A stretch of DNA of 64,000 nucleotides from Eubacterium sp. UBA3279 (lineage in GTDB: Bacteria; Bacillota; Clostridia; Lachnospirales; Lachnospiraceae), in NCBI GenBank assembly GCA_002361775.1, contig DETV01000106.1, positions 15,830-79,829 of the forward strand. Reading direction: 5' to 3'. The notes below the pieces were generated by a model, which worked only from the letters and a program-made list of their open reading frames with translations, had not been told where the DNA came from and ran no database searches. A program made the position numbers and the translations under genes. Of this stretch, positions 49,139-58,980 are shown one piece after another. Every line of letters begins with the position of its first letter. Within the stretch, counting starts at the first letter, position 1.

Positions 49139-50547
49139 ATCTGATCGTTATTCCATTGTGATGACAGATTCTTTTGATAATATCCAGGAGTTACTCCTGT
49201 TATTTTTTTGAATTTTTTTATAAAATAAAAATAATCATGAAATCCCACAGATTCAGAAATTTCTGTTAAGGTAAGCTGAGAAGAAGTTAAAAGTTTTTTT
49301 GCCTGTGAGATTCTCAAATTCGTCAGGTACTGGGAATATGTTAATCCCGTTTCCTTTTTAATTAAGAAACTGATATAAGAAGCATTCAAATGAAAAGCGT
49401 CAGCTAATTGTTGGAGAGAAATATCCTGCTGATAATTATCATTTAAATATTTTATAATCTGCATAAAGGAAGATACTTTAGCGGTAACATCCGGTATCTG
49501 GGCGTTGGAAGTACACATAAGATTTAAAAGACAGTCCAGCATATCATGAAAATTTTTATATTCTGTAACCAACTGTTCATATCCATACAACAAATACTCT
49601 TCTGTATCAAAAGCGCTTTCCATCAAAGGACAGTGGAGTACCATGTGATAAAACTTATATGCTGTTCTGATATTAAAAATCATAGATGCATTAATTGTTT
49701 TTAATTCATTTAAAAGAGCTGTAAGTTCTGATTTTGAACTAAAAGATTTTGTCAGTCTTTGAAAAAAATCATCAGTGAGAGAACCCTCCACTAATTTTTC
49801 GCTATAAGTGGGATACCCGGTAAGAAAATATTGAAAAGACATAACAACTACATCTTCCACGTAATATTTTAGATTTATAGGTGAAATCGGCTCAGGGAAA
49901 ACAGCGATTCCCGCAGGTTTTTGGCAATAGCATATCAGTTGTTTGGCATTGTCTGTATGAAAAGGTTTGTTGGAAAAATACAGATATTTATGCTTTCCTA
50001 ATTTGATGGTTAATTTTGCATGGAGTGCGTCTGTTATATCACTGGTGTGAATAGAGGCCGCAACGTAGTATTCTTTACAATTCAGTCCAAACATACGAAA
50101 ATAGTGTTGAATCTCGCCGGGAGATCCGTCTTCAATAATGTCAAGCAATTCGTCATAATGTAAGGTTTTGTGCTTGTTAAGCGAACGGATTGCTATATGA
50201 AGCAATTGAGACAAATCTTCGGAAGCCAGTGGTTTAAGACAATACCCCAGGGCATGAAGCTGGATTGCTCTCTGTGCATAAGAAAAATCAGAATAAGCGC
50301 TGATAATAATAATTTGTATTTCTGGTAATAATTCTTTTAATTTTTCACAAAGCTGGAGGCCATCCATTTCCGGCATGCGGATATCTGTAATCAGGATATC
50401 CGCTTTTTTTGTCAGAGAAAGATCGTAAGCTTCTTTGCCATTGGAAGCACAGCCAACAACCTGAAGCGAAAAATCTTCCCAGGGAATGTAATTATTTAGA
50501 TAATTTAAAATGTGCGGCTCATCATCTGCAATTACAACTTTATACAT
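49135..50547 (-). CDS. YesN-type response regulator with AraC DNA-binding domain
   Basis: About 470 residues: receiver domain (residues 1-120; VVIADDEPH acidic pocket, phospho-Asp in ILITDIRMPEMDG, Lys in YCLKPL), a long middle region and a C-terminal AraC double helix-turn-helix (about 370-465, ending SVGFHDYFYFIKKFKKITGVTPG). Such regulators pair with YesM-type kinases and control oligosaccharide ABC importers, here the divergent genes from 52522. ATG 50547 with AAAGGAGG is used; the longer frame to 50619 runs into the kinase gene. Confidence 0.93.
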   Translation of the reverse strand: MYKVVIADDEPHILNYLNNYIPWEDFSLQVVGCASNGKEAYDLSLTKKADILITDIRMPEMDGLQLCEKLKELLPEIQIIIISAYSDFSYAQRAIQLHALGYCLKPLASEDLSQLLHIAIRSLNKHKTLHYDELLDIIEDGSPGEIQHYFRMFGLNCKEYYVAASIHTSDITDALHAKLTIKLGKHKYLYFSNKPFHTDNAKQLICYCQKPAGIAVFPEPISPINLKYYVEDVVVMSFQYFLTGYPTYSEKLVEGSLTDDFFQRLTKSFSSKSELTALLNELKTINASMIFNIRTAYKFYHMVLHCPLMESAFDTEEYLLYGYEQLVTEYKNFHDMLDCLLNLMCTSNAQIPDVTAKVSSFMQIIKYLNDNYQQDISLQQLADAFHLNASYISFLIKKETGLTYSQYLTNLRISQAKKLLTSSQLTLTEISESVGFHDYFYFIKKFKKITGVTPGYYQKNLSSQWNNDQI

Positions 50548-50548
50548 T

Positions 50549-52327
50549 TTAAGAATCCTCCTTTTCGGGTTCAATAATAGGAAGAGAAAGAGTAATACGA
50601 GTTCCTCCATTTTCTTCACTTTCTATAGATAATCCATATTCAGTGCCGTAGGCAAGCTGAATGCGGTGATGGACATTGGATATCCCAAGATGGTTCTCTG
50701 ACGAGGATGTGTCTGATGGATTGTTTTGAAGAAGGAAATTAAGCTTATCCAATTGTTCAGAGGACATACCCTGTCCATCATCCTGAATGATAATTTGCAG
50801 TTTGTTATCGTGACAGTGGGAAGCAATAAAAAGCGTACCACTGTTTCCCCGGTTGGCAAATCCATGGACAATAGAGTTTTCTATAATTGGCTGAAGAAGA
50901 AATTTCATCACCATAAGTTTTTTTGTATCTTCCATAATACTATAAATAATCTGAAGAGATTTTCCAAAACGTATATTTTGAATATTCAGGTAGGCAGAAA
51001 CAATAGAAAGTTCATGTTCCAGAGGAACCATTTGTTTCCCTTTCACATTATAACGGAAAAGCTGAGACAGCGCTTCTGTCATGTTGGCAATGACGGGAAC
51101 ATCATTTTCTAATGCCAGATTTTTTATGGATTCCAGAGTGTTATAAAGAAAATGCGGATTTACCTGGCTGCGTAAAAATTTTAGTTCTGCCTCTTTTTTC
51201 TGGAGTTTAGTCTCATAGAGATTGACAGTTGTTTGGTATAGCTGTTGCGTGAGTTTTTTTCGTTCTGACAACATATTTGAGAAAGCGTCATTTAAGGTGC
51301 GAATTTCTGCGCAACCTTTCAGGTGAATAGTATCTTCCACGGTAGATTCCGCTGAGGAAGAAAGGACATCCATATATGCCGCCATTTTTTCCAGAGGTAA
51401 GATCATGTTATTTACAATTAAGTATAAGAGCAGCAAAATAATTCCGCAGGAAAGTAAAATAATAAAAAACAAAAATATAAAAGTCTTAATGATAGTTTTT
51501 TCTAAATCAGTACGTTCAAAAGCGATAATCAGTTTGTAATTGGTATCCTGGATCGTCCTTGTATGAAAAATATATTCGTCTGAAATTAAAAAGTCATTAT
51601 AAGACGGGGTATCTTTCTGGTCTGTATATAGTTTATAGATATTGTCTCCTTCTTTATCATCTCCGTGTAAAGTATAGTAATGTTCGGAATCATCTGCCAG
51701 TAAAATATAATTATTATTTTCATAGGCCACAGAAGGGAGCAGGGAATCCGGATATAAACAAATAAATAAAGTGCCTAAATTTTTTCCATATGTATCAGGA
51801 TTTGTAATTCCATAAATGTTCTGAGCGAATACAATGAAATAGTTGTTCGGTGCAGAACGGGTGGTCAAAGGATTGTGCATAAGTCCAAGACTTTGGAGTT
51901 CTGTCGAATGTGAAATTTTTTTTCGTAATTCCCCTGCGGTTTTTTTATCAAAAAAATTTGACCAGGTGATATCATCGGAACAAACAGAGATATCAGCAAG
52001 TTCGGGAAGGGTATTAGAAAAAAAATCAAATTTTCTGTTGAGATTGTTCAGAGATTTAACTGTGCTGGCGCTGTAAGGAGATATTAATAAATCTTCCAAA
52101 TCCGGGTCAACAATGATCGTATTTATAATAGAAGAAATCTGCTCAAAGTTATGAGAAATTTCAAGCTGAGAATTATAAGATACATCTTTCATATAAGTAG
52201 AATTTTTTTTGATCAATGCCTGATGTACAAAAAAGAGAGAAATAGATGACAATATGATAATCAGGAGACATATACAAATAGTGATTAATTTAAATTGTTA
52301 TTTTACGGAAAAATCGGTAAATTTCAT
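50549..52327 (-). pseudogene. YesM-type sensor histidine kinase with nonsense codon near the start
   Basis: The natural start is ATG 52327 with AGAGGTG 7 nt upstream, giving MKFTDFSVK, but codon 10 is TAA (52298-52300), after which the frame continues QFKLITICICLLIIILSSIS as the first membrane helix. All else is intact: an extracellular sensor region, a second membrane helix (ILLSCGIILLLLYLIVNNMI), a HAMP linker, the phospho-His in QVNPHFLYNTLE and ATP-binding DDGQGM. A TTG at 52252 could restart translation but would cut the first helix in half. The response-regulator gene follows after 1 nt. Confidence 0.75.
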
Positions 52328-52485
52328 AGTGGCACCTCTGTTCCTTTAGTGAAAATGTATAAGAGAATTATAACATATGTAAAAAAAATTGGATATGTAT
52401 AAATTTTAGGTAAATAATAAAGAATATCCATTTTTTAGGAAAAAGTACAGTTTTTTATCCATACCAAATAAAAGAGCATTTTTTT

Positions 52486-52491
52486 ATAATA
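52486..52491 (+). promoter_or_regulatory. -10 box of the oligosaccharide-utilisation operon
   Basis: TATAAT 22 nt before the first ABC gene; the -35 position (TACCAA) is poor, which suits a promoter that needs the divergent AraC-type response regulator. The 185 nt divergent gap is A/T-rich and shows no other clear element. Confidence 0.45.
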
Positions 52492-52521
52492 AATGTATCA
52501 AACAGGAAGGAGATGAACGTA

Positions 52522-53457
52522 ATGAGAAACAAGGGAGGAGGAAACAGAACAAACTCTGTTCTAAAGAGTATCAAAAGTAACTGGATTTTGTATGCCATGT
52601 TAATCCCTGCGATAGCATGGTACCTGATTTTCTGTTATGCACCTATGGGCGGTGTTGTACTGGCGTTTAAAAATTATCAGTATAACAGCGGAATATTTGG
52701 AAGCCCCTGGGTAGGATTTCAGCATTTTGCACAGATGTTTTCCGATTCGGAATTTTGGAGAGCAGTTGCCAATACTTTGATTTTCAGTTTTGGTAAATTA
52801 ATATTCCATTTTCCAATACCGATTATTGTGGCCATTCTTTTGAATGAAGTGCGCAGCCCGAGAGCAAAAAAATTATTTCAGACAATCTTTACATTTCCCC
52901 ATTTTATTTCATGGGTTGTATTGTCCGGTATTTTGATTATGATGTTCTCTTCCAACGGAATTGTAAATCAGGTGTTGGCAAGTTTTGGAATGGCAGAAGT
53001 TGCACCATTGATGTCTTTGAAATCTTTTAGACCGTTTATATGGATTTCACAGATATGGAAAGAGGTGGGATGGGACGCTATTATATACATGGCAGCCCTG
53101 ACAAGTATCGATCCGCAGTTGTACGAGGCGGCGGATATTGACGGAGCAGGAAGATGGCAGAAAATGCGGTATGTTACCTGGCCGGGAATCAGAAGTGTTG
53201 TATGTATCATGCTGATTCTTCAGGTAGGAGGTATTATGGGCGGCGCCTGCTTTGATCAGATATTTAACTTGTATTCTGCACCGGTATATGAGGTGGCTGA
53301 TATCATTGATACATATGTATACAGGCTTTCCTTTATGACCGGAAGTAACTTTGGATATACAACAGCAGTGGGTCTGTTTAAATCAGTTATCGGTGTTATC
53401 CTGATCACTGTAGCAAACAGGATTGTTGTAAAATCCGGCGAAGAAGGATTATTTTAA
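52522..53457 (+). CDS. Oligosaccharide ABC importer permease (LplB type)
   Basis: About 311 residues with six membrane helices. The N-terminus LMLIPAIAWYLIFCYAPMGG-like region and the EAA loop LYEAADIDGAGRWQKM, which contacts the ATPase, are typical of LplB/YtcQ-associated permeases. It works with the next permease and the solute-binding lipoprotein. No ATPase gene is in this cluster, so a shared MsmK-type ATPase encoded elsewhere must energise it. ATG 52522 has GGAG 9 nt upstream; ATG 52513 has none of that spacing. Confidence 0.93.
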   Translation: MRNKGGGNRTNSVLKSIKSNWILYAMLIPAIAWYLIFCYAPMGGVVLAFKNYQYNSGIFGSPWVGFQHFAQMFSDSEFWRAVANTLIFSFGKLIFHFPIPIIVAILLNEVRSPRAKKLFQTIFTFPHFISWVVLSGILIMMFSSNGIVNQVLASFGMAEVAPLMSLKSFRPFIWISQIWKEVGWDAIIYMAALTSIDPQLYEAADIDGAGRWQKMRYVTWPGIRSVVCIMLILQVGGIMGGACFDQIFNLYSAPVYEVADIIDTYVYRLSFMTGSNFGYTTAVGLFKSVIGVILITVANRIVVKSGEEGLF

Positions 53458-53470
53458 GAGGTGACTAAAT

Positions 53471-54352
53471 ATGAGAAAGAAAAATAAAAAAGTGACAGGT
53501 TTTGATATAGGACTATACACTATATTTGGAATTCTCGGCCTGCTTACATTATATCCGTTTTATTATGTATTGATTGTTTCTTTTTCCAATACGCAGGCAA
53601 GCGCCACTTATAGTCCTTATCTGTATCCGCATGTATTCGATCTGACAGGATATAAGATGATCATAGGAGATGTGTTCTTCTTTAAATCTGTAATGACAAC
53701 GTTATTTGTTACTATTGTGGGAACATCTCTGAATATGGTAATCTCTGTGATGACGGCTTACGTATTGTCAAGAAAACGCCTTTTGGGAAGAAAACAGTTG
53801 ATTTTACTGATTACCTTTACTATGCTGTTTTCTGGCGGATTGATTCCTACCTATCTGGTAGTCAGCAACCTGGGACTTACGAACAGTATATGGTCAATGA
53901 TTTTCCCGGGTATGATCAGTACATATTATGTGATCATTATGAAGAATTATTTTTCCGGTCTTCCACAGAGTCTGGAAGATGCGGCGAAAATTGACGGCGC
54001 AAATGATTTGAAAGTATTATATAAAATTTATTTGCCCATATCAAAACCATTTATGGCTACATTCGCATTGTTTTATGCGGTAGAACGTTGGAATGAATGG
54101 TGGAATGCATATTTGTACATCAGTGACAAAAACATTAAACCTCTGCAGATTTATCTGAGAGATATTCTGGTAAATTTCAGTAACCAGTTATCAACTCAGG
54201 CACAGTCTATGGTCAATTCCCAGGGTAAGGTGTATGTTCAGTCAGTACAAATGGCAACTATCGTGATTACTATGCTGCCGATTATGTGTCTGTATCCGTT
54301 CCTGCAAAAGTATTTTGTAAAGGGTGTTATGATCGGGGCAATTAAAGAGTAA
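53471..54352 (+). CDS. Oligosaccharide ABC importer permease (LplC/YtcP type)
   Basis: 293 residues, six membrane helices, EAA-type loop LEDAAKIDGANDLKVLYKIY and the family C-terminus FLQKYFVKGVMIGAIKE. Second half of the importer channel with the gene 13 nt upstream. The pair LplB/YtcP together with a large solute-binding protein takes up oligosaccharides from plant or host glycans. The precise cargo is not readable from the permeases. Confidence 0.94.
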   Translation: MRKKNKKVTGFDIGLYTIFGILGLLTLYPFYYVLIVSFSNTQASATYSPYLYPHVFDLTGYKMIIGDVFFFKSVMTTLFVTIVGTSLNMVISVMTAYVLSRKRLLGRKQLILLITFTMLFSGGLIPTYLVVSNLGLTNSIWSMIFPGMISTYYVIIMKNYFSGLPQSLEDAAKIDGANDLKVLYKIYLPISKPFMATFALFYAVERWNEWWNAYLYISDKNIKPLQIYLRDILVNFSNQLSTQAQSMVNSQGKVYVQSVQMATIVITMLPIMCLYPFLQKYFVKGVMIGAIKE

Positions 54353-54373
54353 ATAAAAAGGAGGAGGATTCAA

Positions 54374-55972
54374 ATGAAACTGAAAAAAATTATTGCATTG
54401 TCTCTCACAGCGGTGATGTTACCTGCATCATTTATCGGGTGTGGCGGTAAAGAAAGTAATGAGACAACACAGAAAGAAGAGGGAACAGATTCTCAGAAAG
54501 AGGATTCCAATGAACCGGTTGAAGTGTCTATTGCTATCTGGGGGGCAGAAGACGGATTGAGCGATCCGGAGGATCCGATTTATAAGAAACTGGTAGAAGA
54601 AACAGGAGTAAAATTAGTTCCACAGAATATTACATGGGATGATTCCGGACAGAAAATTCAGTTGTGGGCAACCAACGGACAGTTACCGGATATTTTTGTA
54701 GGAGATTATGTGGGTACTTCATTCTTCACAAATTGGGTAGACCAGGGTGTTATCCGGGCTTTACCGGAAAATCTGGATGAATATCCAAATCTGAAAGAAT
54801 ATCTGAAAATGGATAAAGCACAGGCAGTTAAAAGAGATGGGAAATATTATATGATTCCCAGACAGACATATGGGGATATTACATACAGTGTTCAGGACAG
54901 AAATGTGGTATATCGTTGGGATCTGGCTCAGAAAGCCGGCGTTACAAAAGAACCTGAAACATATGATGAATTCCGGGATATGATTAAAAAGATTATGGAA
55001 GCAGATCCGGAAAACAAAAATATTGGCGGTATGACACAGGCTATTCCGAAGCTGATCGATGGATTTATTTATCCATATGGAGGAATCCTTACACAGAAAT
55101 GGGTGGAAAAAGACGGCCAGTTTATGCCAAGCTATTTTGCAGGCGATATGCAGGCGGCAATGCAGCTTGCAAGGGATATGTATCAGGAAGGTACTATTGA
55201 AAAAGATATTGCCCTTGCAAAAGCCGATACATCAAAAGAAAAGTTCCTTCAGGGACAGAATGCTGCCATGATTTTTGCAGGCGCAGGTCCATCCTGGCTG
55301 TATCATGAGATTGGAAAAGATTATGAACAGTTATATGGAAGAAAATTCTATGATGATATCAAGATTGCAAAATTGTTCCCTTGCGCAGATGGCAATAAAT
55401 ATTATTTTGTAGATACAGAATCCTGGTCTGAAACATATATTTCTTCATCTGTGGATGACGAAAAGATGGCTGCTATCTGTAAACTGTTTGATTATCTGTA
55501 CTCAGAAGATGGTAGAAGATTGATGTTCTGTGGTATTGAGGGCGAAGACTATGATATGGTAGACGGAAAACCTGTAATGAAAGAAGGCGTGGTTCTGGGA
55601 GATAAATATGCCTTTAAGAATCCAAGTTCTTCTATTTCCAGTCTGGCTATCTGGGATCCTGCAAGTTGGGATATGGAAAGCCCAAGCGCTGCTCCGCAAG
55701 AATACAGAGATCTGGATGTTCAGCGTCATCAGGATGCTGTGGAAAATGGATATCTTCCGAAATACTATGATGCGGTAAGATATTTATCCACACCAAAAAA
55801 AGATACATTCGTTTATGAACCGTCAGATGATTTGCTGCAGATTATGATGGGAACAGAACCTGTAGATGAAATGATCGACGATCTGATGAAGAAATATGAG
55901 AAAAAAGGTCTTTCAGAAATGTTAGAAGAAGTAAATGCTGCTGCAAAAGAGGCAGGAGTTGAAATTGAGTAA
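54374..55972 (+). CDS. Extracellular solute-binding lipoprotein of the oligosaccharide importer
   Basis: 532 residues. Signal peptide with lipobox FIGC (Cys about residue 23), an acidic Ser/Thr/Gln-rich linker, then a periplasmic-binding fold of the large family-1 type (VSIAIWGAEDGLSDPEDP at the start of domain 1; DIFVGDYVGTSFF). It is anchored outside the membrane and hands sugar to the two permeases upstream. A 17 bp hairpin just after the gene probably protects this message segment, which has to be made in excess. Confidence 0.92.
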   Translation: MKLKKIIALSLTAVMLPASFIGCGGKESNETTQKEEGTDSQKEDSNEPVEVSIAIWGAEDGLSDPEDPIYKKLVEETGVKLVPQNITWDDSGQKIQLWATNGQLPDIFVGDYVGTSFFTNWVDQGVIRALPENLDEYPNLKEYLKMDKAQAVKRDGKYYMIPRQTYGDITYSVQDRNVVYRWDLAQKAGVTKEPETYDEFRDMIKKIMEADPENKNIGGMTQAIPKLIDGFIYPYGGILTQKWVEKDGQFMPSYFAGDMQAAMQLARDMYQEGTIEKDIALAKADTSKEKFLQGQNAAMIFAGAGPSWLYHEIGKDYEQLYGRKFYDDIKIAKLFPCADGNKYYFVDTESWSETYISSSVDDEKMAAICKLFDYLYSEDGRRLMFCGIEGEDYDMVDGKPVMKEGVVLGDKYAFKNPSSSISSLAIWDPASWDMESPSAAPQEYRDLDVQRHQDAVENGYLPKYYDAVRYLSTPKKDTFVYEPSDDLLQIMMGTEPVDEMIDDLMKKYEKKGLSEMLEEVNAAAKEAGVEIE

Positions 55973-55999
55973 GAAATAAAATATAAAGAAATGAGTAGC

Positions 56000-56052
56000 A
56001 GAGAGAATATTACAAATTGTATAGTTCAGATCAAGTTTGTAATATTCTCTCT
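56000..56052 (+). other. Intercistronic hairpin after the solute-binding protein gene
   Basis: A perfect 17 bp stem AGAGAGAATATTACAAA with its complement (56036-56052), 19-nt loop, followed by CTCTTTTA. Hairpins at this place commonly raise the stability of the upstream binding-protein message. Confidence 0.7.
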
Positions 56053-56070
56053 CTTTTAAAGGAGAAGGTA

Positions 56071-57690
56071 ATGAAGGGTTTTATTACGAGCAGGGAAGAA
56101 TTCTTATATCCGGATAATGTGCTGGGAGAATTGGGACGGGAATGTTCTCTTGTTATGGCGGCGAACGGAAAAAAAGGGTTACAGATTCTGGTGGAATCTG
56201 ACAGCGAAAATATAGAAATACAATTGGAATTACAGGGGTTTGGTGTTGAACGGTATCAAATGAAAGCAATACCGGTGGAATATAATACAGGAGATGGTGT
56301 GTCTCAGGGTGGAAGCATGGTTGTGGACCAGTGGGAAGAATCAATGGGGGATTATGTGACCCGGAGAGCGCCATTTTACGTGTATGACTGTCTTATTCCG
56401 TGGGAAAAAGACAAACTACCGGTAGTAGACAAGAAAGCGGCTGTGTATCTGTGTTTCACTCCACAAGCAGGAGTTTTGGGGAACTGTGAGGGAATTCTTA
56501 CTATCAGGGATAACGGTAAAGAAGAAAAAATACAGATTAAAATTCATGTATACAATGTTGAAATTCCGGAAGGAAAATTTGAAATCAGCAACTGGTTTTC
56601 TTTGGAAGCAATCCGCAGACTCCACGGGGAAAATAATTTCTGGACTGTTTTAAGAAAATATGCCAAAGCAATGAAGCGGACACATCAGACTGCATTTTAT
56701 CTGGAATTGGACAGAAAATGTGTGGCAGATGAAGAAAAAAAGGAATTTGATTTTGAGCATTTAACCAGGATGATACAAATTTTCAAGGAAGAAGGAATTA
56801 ATACTTTGGAAATTGGGCCGGTTCTTAGTCGAGGCTTTTTGGAAGACGGAACGCCGGATATGTATACGGAAGAGTTTCGTTGCAGTATGTTCCCGGATAT
56901 AGCATTCACATCCAGGGAAGGATTGGAAAGCACAGAGAACTTTATACAGACTCTGGCAGCATATTTGAAAAAATATGGATGGGATAAGAATGTGCTGCTG
57001 CATATTCATGATGAGCCGGATGTACATTATAAAGATGACAGGGCGCTGAATAAGAGAATAGAACAATACGGTATGGCTGTGGGCATAGTGAAAAAACATA
57101 TTCCGGAAGTACAGATCATTGAAGCGGTGGGAACAACAAATTTCAAAGAGAAAATTGATGTGCTGGTTCCTGTAACATCCTGTTATGAGAGAGACAAGAC
57201 AGAGTTTGAAACCTGTCAGGAAAATGGTAAAAAAGTTTGGAATTATGTGTGTTGTGGTCCGGAAGGAAAATGGCTGAACAGATTTCTGGATTTTGCAGTA
57301 CTGAAAGGAAGAGTATTGTTCTGGGGATTTGCAAAATATGGAATTACTGGATTTTTGCATTGGGGCTTTAATCAGTTTCCTGTACAGATGGATCCTTTTG
57401 TCGGAACCAGTTGCTATAATCCCACAGGTATAGGAACTAATTTCCCCTGCGGAGATGCGTTTATTGTTTATCCGGGAAAAGATGAGCCCTGGTTGGGAAT
57501 GCGTCTGGAGGCTCAGCGACAGGGAGCGGAAGATGTGATGCTGCTGCAAATGCTGCAGGAGAAATATCCTGAAAAAGCGGAACAATTAATAGAAAAAGTA
57601 TTTGAGAGTAATACAAAATATCTTGAAGCGCCGGACAAATTTGAAGCAGTTTATGAGGAATTGTTGAGAAGTCTTGAAGATTTGAGATAA
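56071..57690 (+). CDS. DUF4091 family protein, putative glycoside hydrolase
   Basis: About 539 residues without signal peptide, so cytosolic. A beta-sandwich-like N-terminal third (residues 1-170) is followed by an alpha/beta-barrel-like region with HIHDEPDVHYKDD and GITGFLHWGFNQFPVQMDPF, the pattern of DUF4091 (PF13320) proteins, which are related to glycoside hydrolase barrels. The conserved DEPD Glu/Asp may be catalytic; this is unproven. It should act on the sugar brought in by the importer. The frame start at 56017 (TTG) lies in the hairpin; ATG 56071 with AAAGGAG is used. Confidence 0.78.
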   Translation: MKGFITSREEFLYPDNVLGELGRECSLVMAANGKKGLQILVESDSENIEIQLELQGFGVERYQMKAIPVEYNTGDGVSQGGSMVVDQWEESMGDYVTRRAPFYVYDCLIPWEKDKLPVVDKKAAVYLCFTPQAGVLGNCEGILTIRDNGKEEKIQIKIHVYNVEIPEGKFEISNWFSLEAIRRLHGENNFWTVLRKYAKAMKRTHQTAFYLELDRKCVADEEKKEFDFEHLTRMIQIFKEEGINTLEIGPVLSRGFLEDGTPDMYTEEFRCSMFPDIAFTSREGLESTENFIQTLAAYLKKYGWDKNVLLHIHDEPDVHYKDDRALNKRIEQYGMAVGIVKKHIPEVQIIEAVGTTNFKEKIDVLVPVTSCYERDKTEFETCQENGKKVWNYVCCGPEGKWLNRFLDFAVLKGRVLFWGFAKYGITGFLHWGFNQFPVQMDPFVGTSCYNPTGIGTNFPCGDAFIVYPGKDEPWLGMRLEAQRQGAEDVMLLQMLQEKYPEKAEQLIEKVFESNTKYLEAPDKFEAVYEELLRSLEDLR

Positions 57691-57707
57691 GGAATGGAGA
57701 TAAGGGT

Positions 57708-58976
57708 ATGAGAGCGATAACGGCAGTTCTTATTGGAGCAGGAGCCAGGGGAAAAATATATGCCAGGTATGGGGCAGAACATCCGGAAGAATTAAAAATC
57801 GTTGCAGTTGCTGAACCAGACAAAGAAAAAAGAAATCAGTTAGGTGACGTATGTGAAATTCCTGAAGAAAGAAGATATGATGATTGGAAAAAAGTTCTTT
57901 CAGAAGAAAAAATGGCTGATGCGGTTTTCATCTGTACAATGGACGAAATGCATTTTGAACCTGCATGCATAGCTATGGATAAAGGGTATGATATTCTGTT
58001 GGAAAAACCAATGAGTAATCAACTGGAGGAGTGTATAAAACTGGTAAAAAAAGCTGAAGAGACTCATAGAATTCTCAGTGTTTGCCATGTTTTGCGATAT
58101 ACACCGTTTTATCGGAAAATAAAGGAAATTATTGAAGAAGGAAAACTGGGAGAGGTTACTGCTATTTCTCAGATTGAAAATGTGGGATATTGGCATTATG
58201 CTCATAGTTTTGTACGGGGAAACTGGAGAAAAGCAGAAGAATCCAGTCCTATGATCCTGGCAAAATGTTGTCATGATCTGGATATTATACGGTGGCTGGC
58301 GGGAGAAGAGTGTGTAAATATTTCCAGTTTCGGTACGTTGAAACATTTTCGAGGGGAAAACAGACCGAAAGGAGCGCCGGAGCGTTGTCTTGATGGATGT
58401 CCCCGGGAAAAAGATTGTCCTTACCATGTTTCCCAAATATATCTTACAGAGAATATTGGATGGCCTACAGACATGATCTCCACAGATCTTTCCATGGAAG
58501 GCAGAATAAAAGCCCTGAAAGAAGGACCTTATGGAAGATGTGTGTATGCCTGTGATAATGATGTGGTGGATACGCAGATAGTAAATATGGAGTTTGAAAA
58601 AGGAATCACAGCTTCATTATTGATGACCGCATTTACCACGGATATGACAAGAGAAATCAAAGTGGTAGGAACAAAAGGACAATTGGTTGGAGACATGGAT
58701 AAGGATGAAATCCGGATGCATCGCTTTGGCAGTACGGAAGAAGAACATATAGAAATTCAAAGACAAAGCGATGGAAACCAATATGGCCATGGCGGCGGAG
58801 ATTTTGGAATCCTTTATGATTTTGTAAGACTGGTAAATCAGGAGCAAAATGGAGAATGTGTATCTTCCGGTAAAAATTCTCTGGAAAGTCATTTGATGTG
58901 TTTTGCGGCTGAAGAATCAAGGATAGAGAAAAAAGTTATTGAAATGAAAACATTTTTACATGAGAAGGAGGCATAA
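57708..58976 (+). CDS. Gfo/Idh/MocA-family oxidoreductase with cysteine-rich insert
   Basis: 422 residues. Rossmann motif VLIGAGARGKIYARYG, catalytic lysine in LLEKPMSNQ, and CCHDLDIIRWLAG. A cysteine-rich insert, RCLDGCPREKDCPY near residue 227, is found in a subset of this family linked to glycan loci. It probably oxidises or re-arranges a sugar released in this cluster. It sits 17 nt after the DUF4091 gene and almost touches the fucosidase gene. Confidence 0.85.
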   Translation: MRAITAVLIGAGARGKIYARYGAEHPEELKIVAVAEPDKEKRNQLGDVCEIPEERRYDDWKKVLSEEKMADAVFICTMDEMHFEPACIAMDKGYDILLEKPMSNQLEECIKLVKKAEETHRILSVCHVLRYTPFYRKIKEIIEEGKLGEVTAISQIENVGYWHYAHSFVRGNWRKAEESSPMILAKCCHDLDIIRWLAGEECVNISSFGTLKHFRGENRPKGAPERCLDGCPREKDCPYHVSQIYLTENIGWPTDMISTDLSMEGRIKALKEGPYGRCVYACDNDVVDTQIVNMEFEKGITASLLMTAFTTDMTREIKVVGTKGQLVGDMDKDEIRMHRFGSTEEEHIEIQRQSDGNQYGHGGGDFGILYDFVRLVNQEQNGECVSSGKNSLESHLMCFAAEESRIEKKVIEMKTFLHEKEA

Positions 58977-58980
58977 AACA

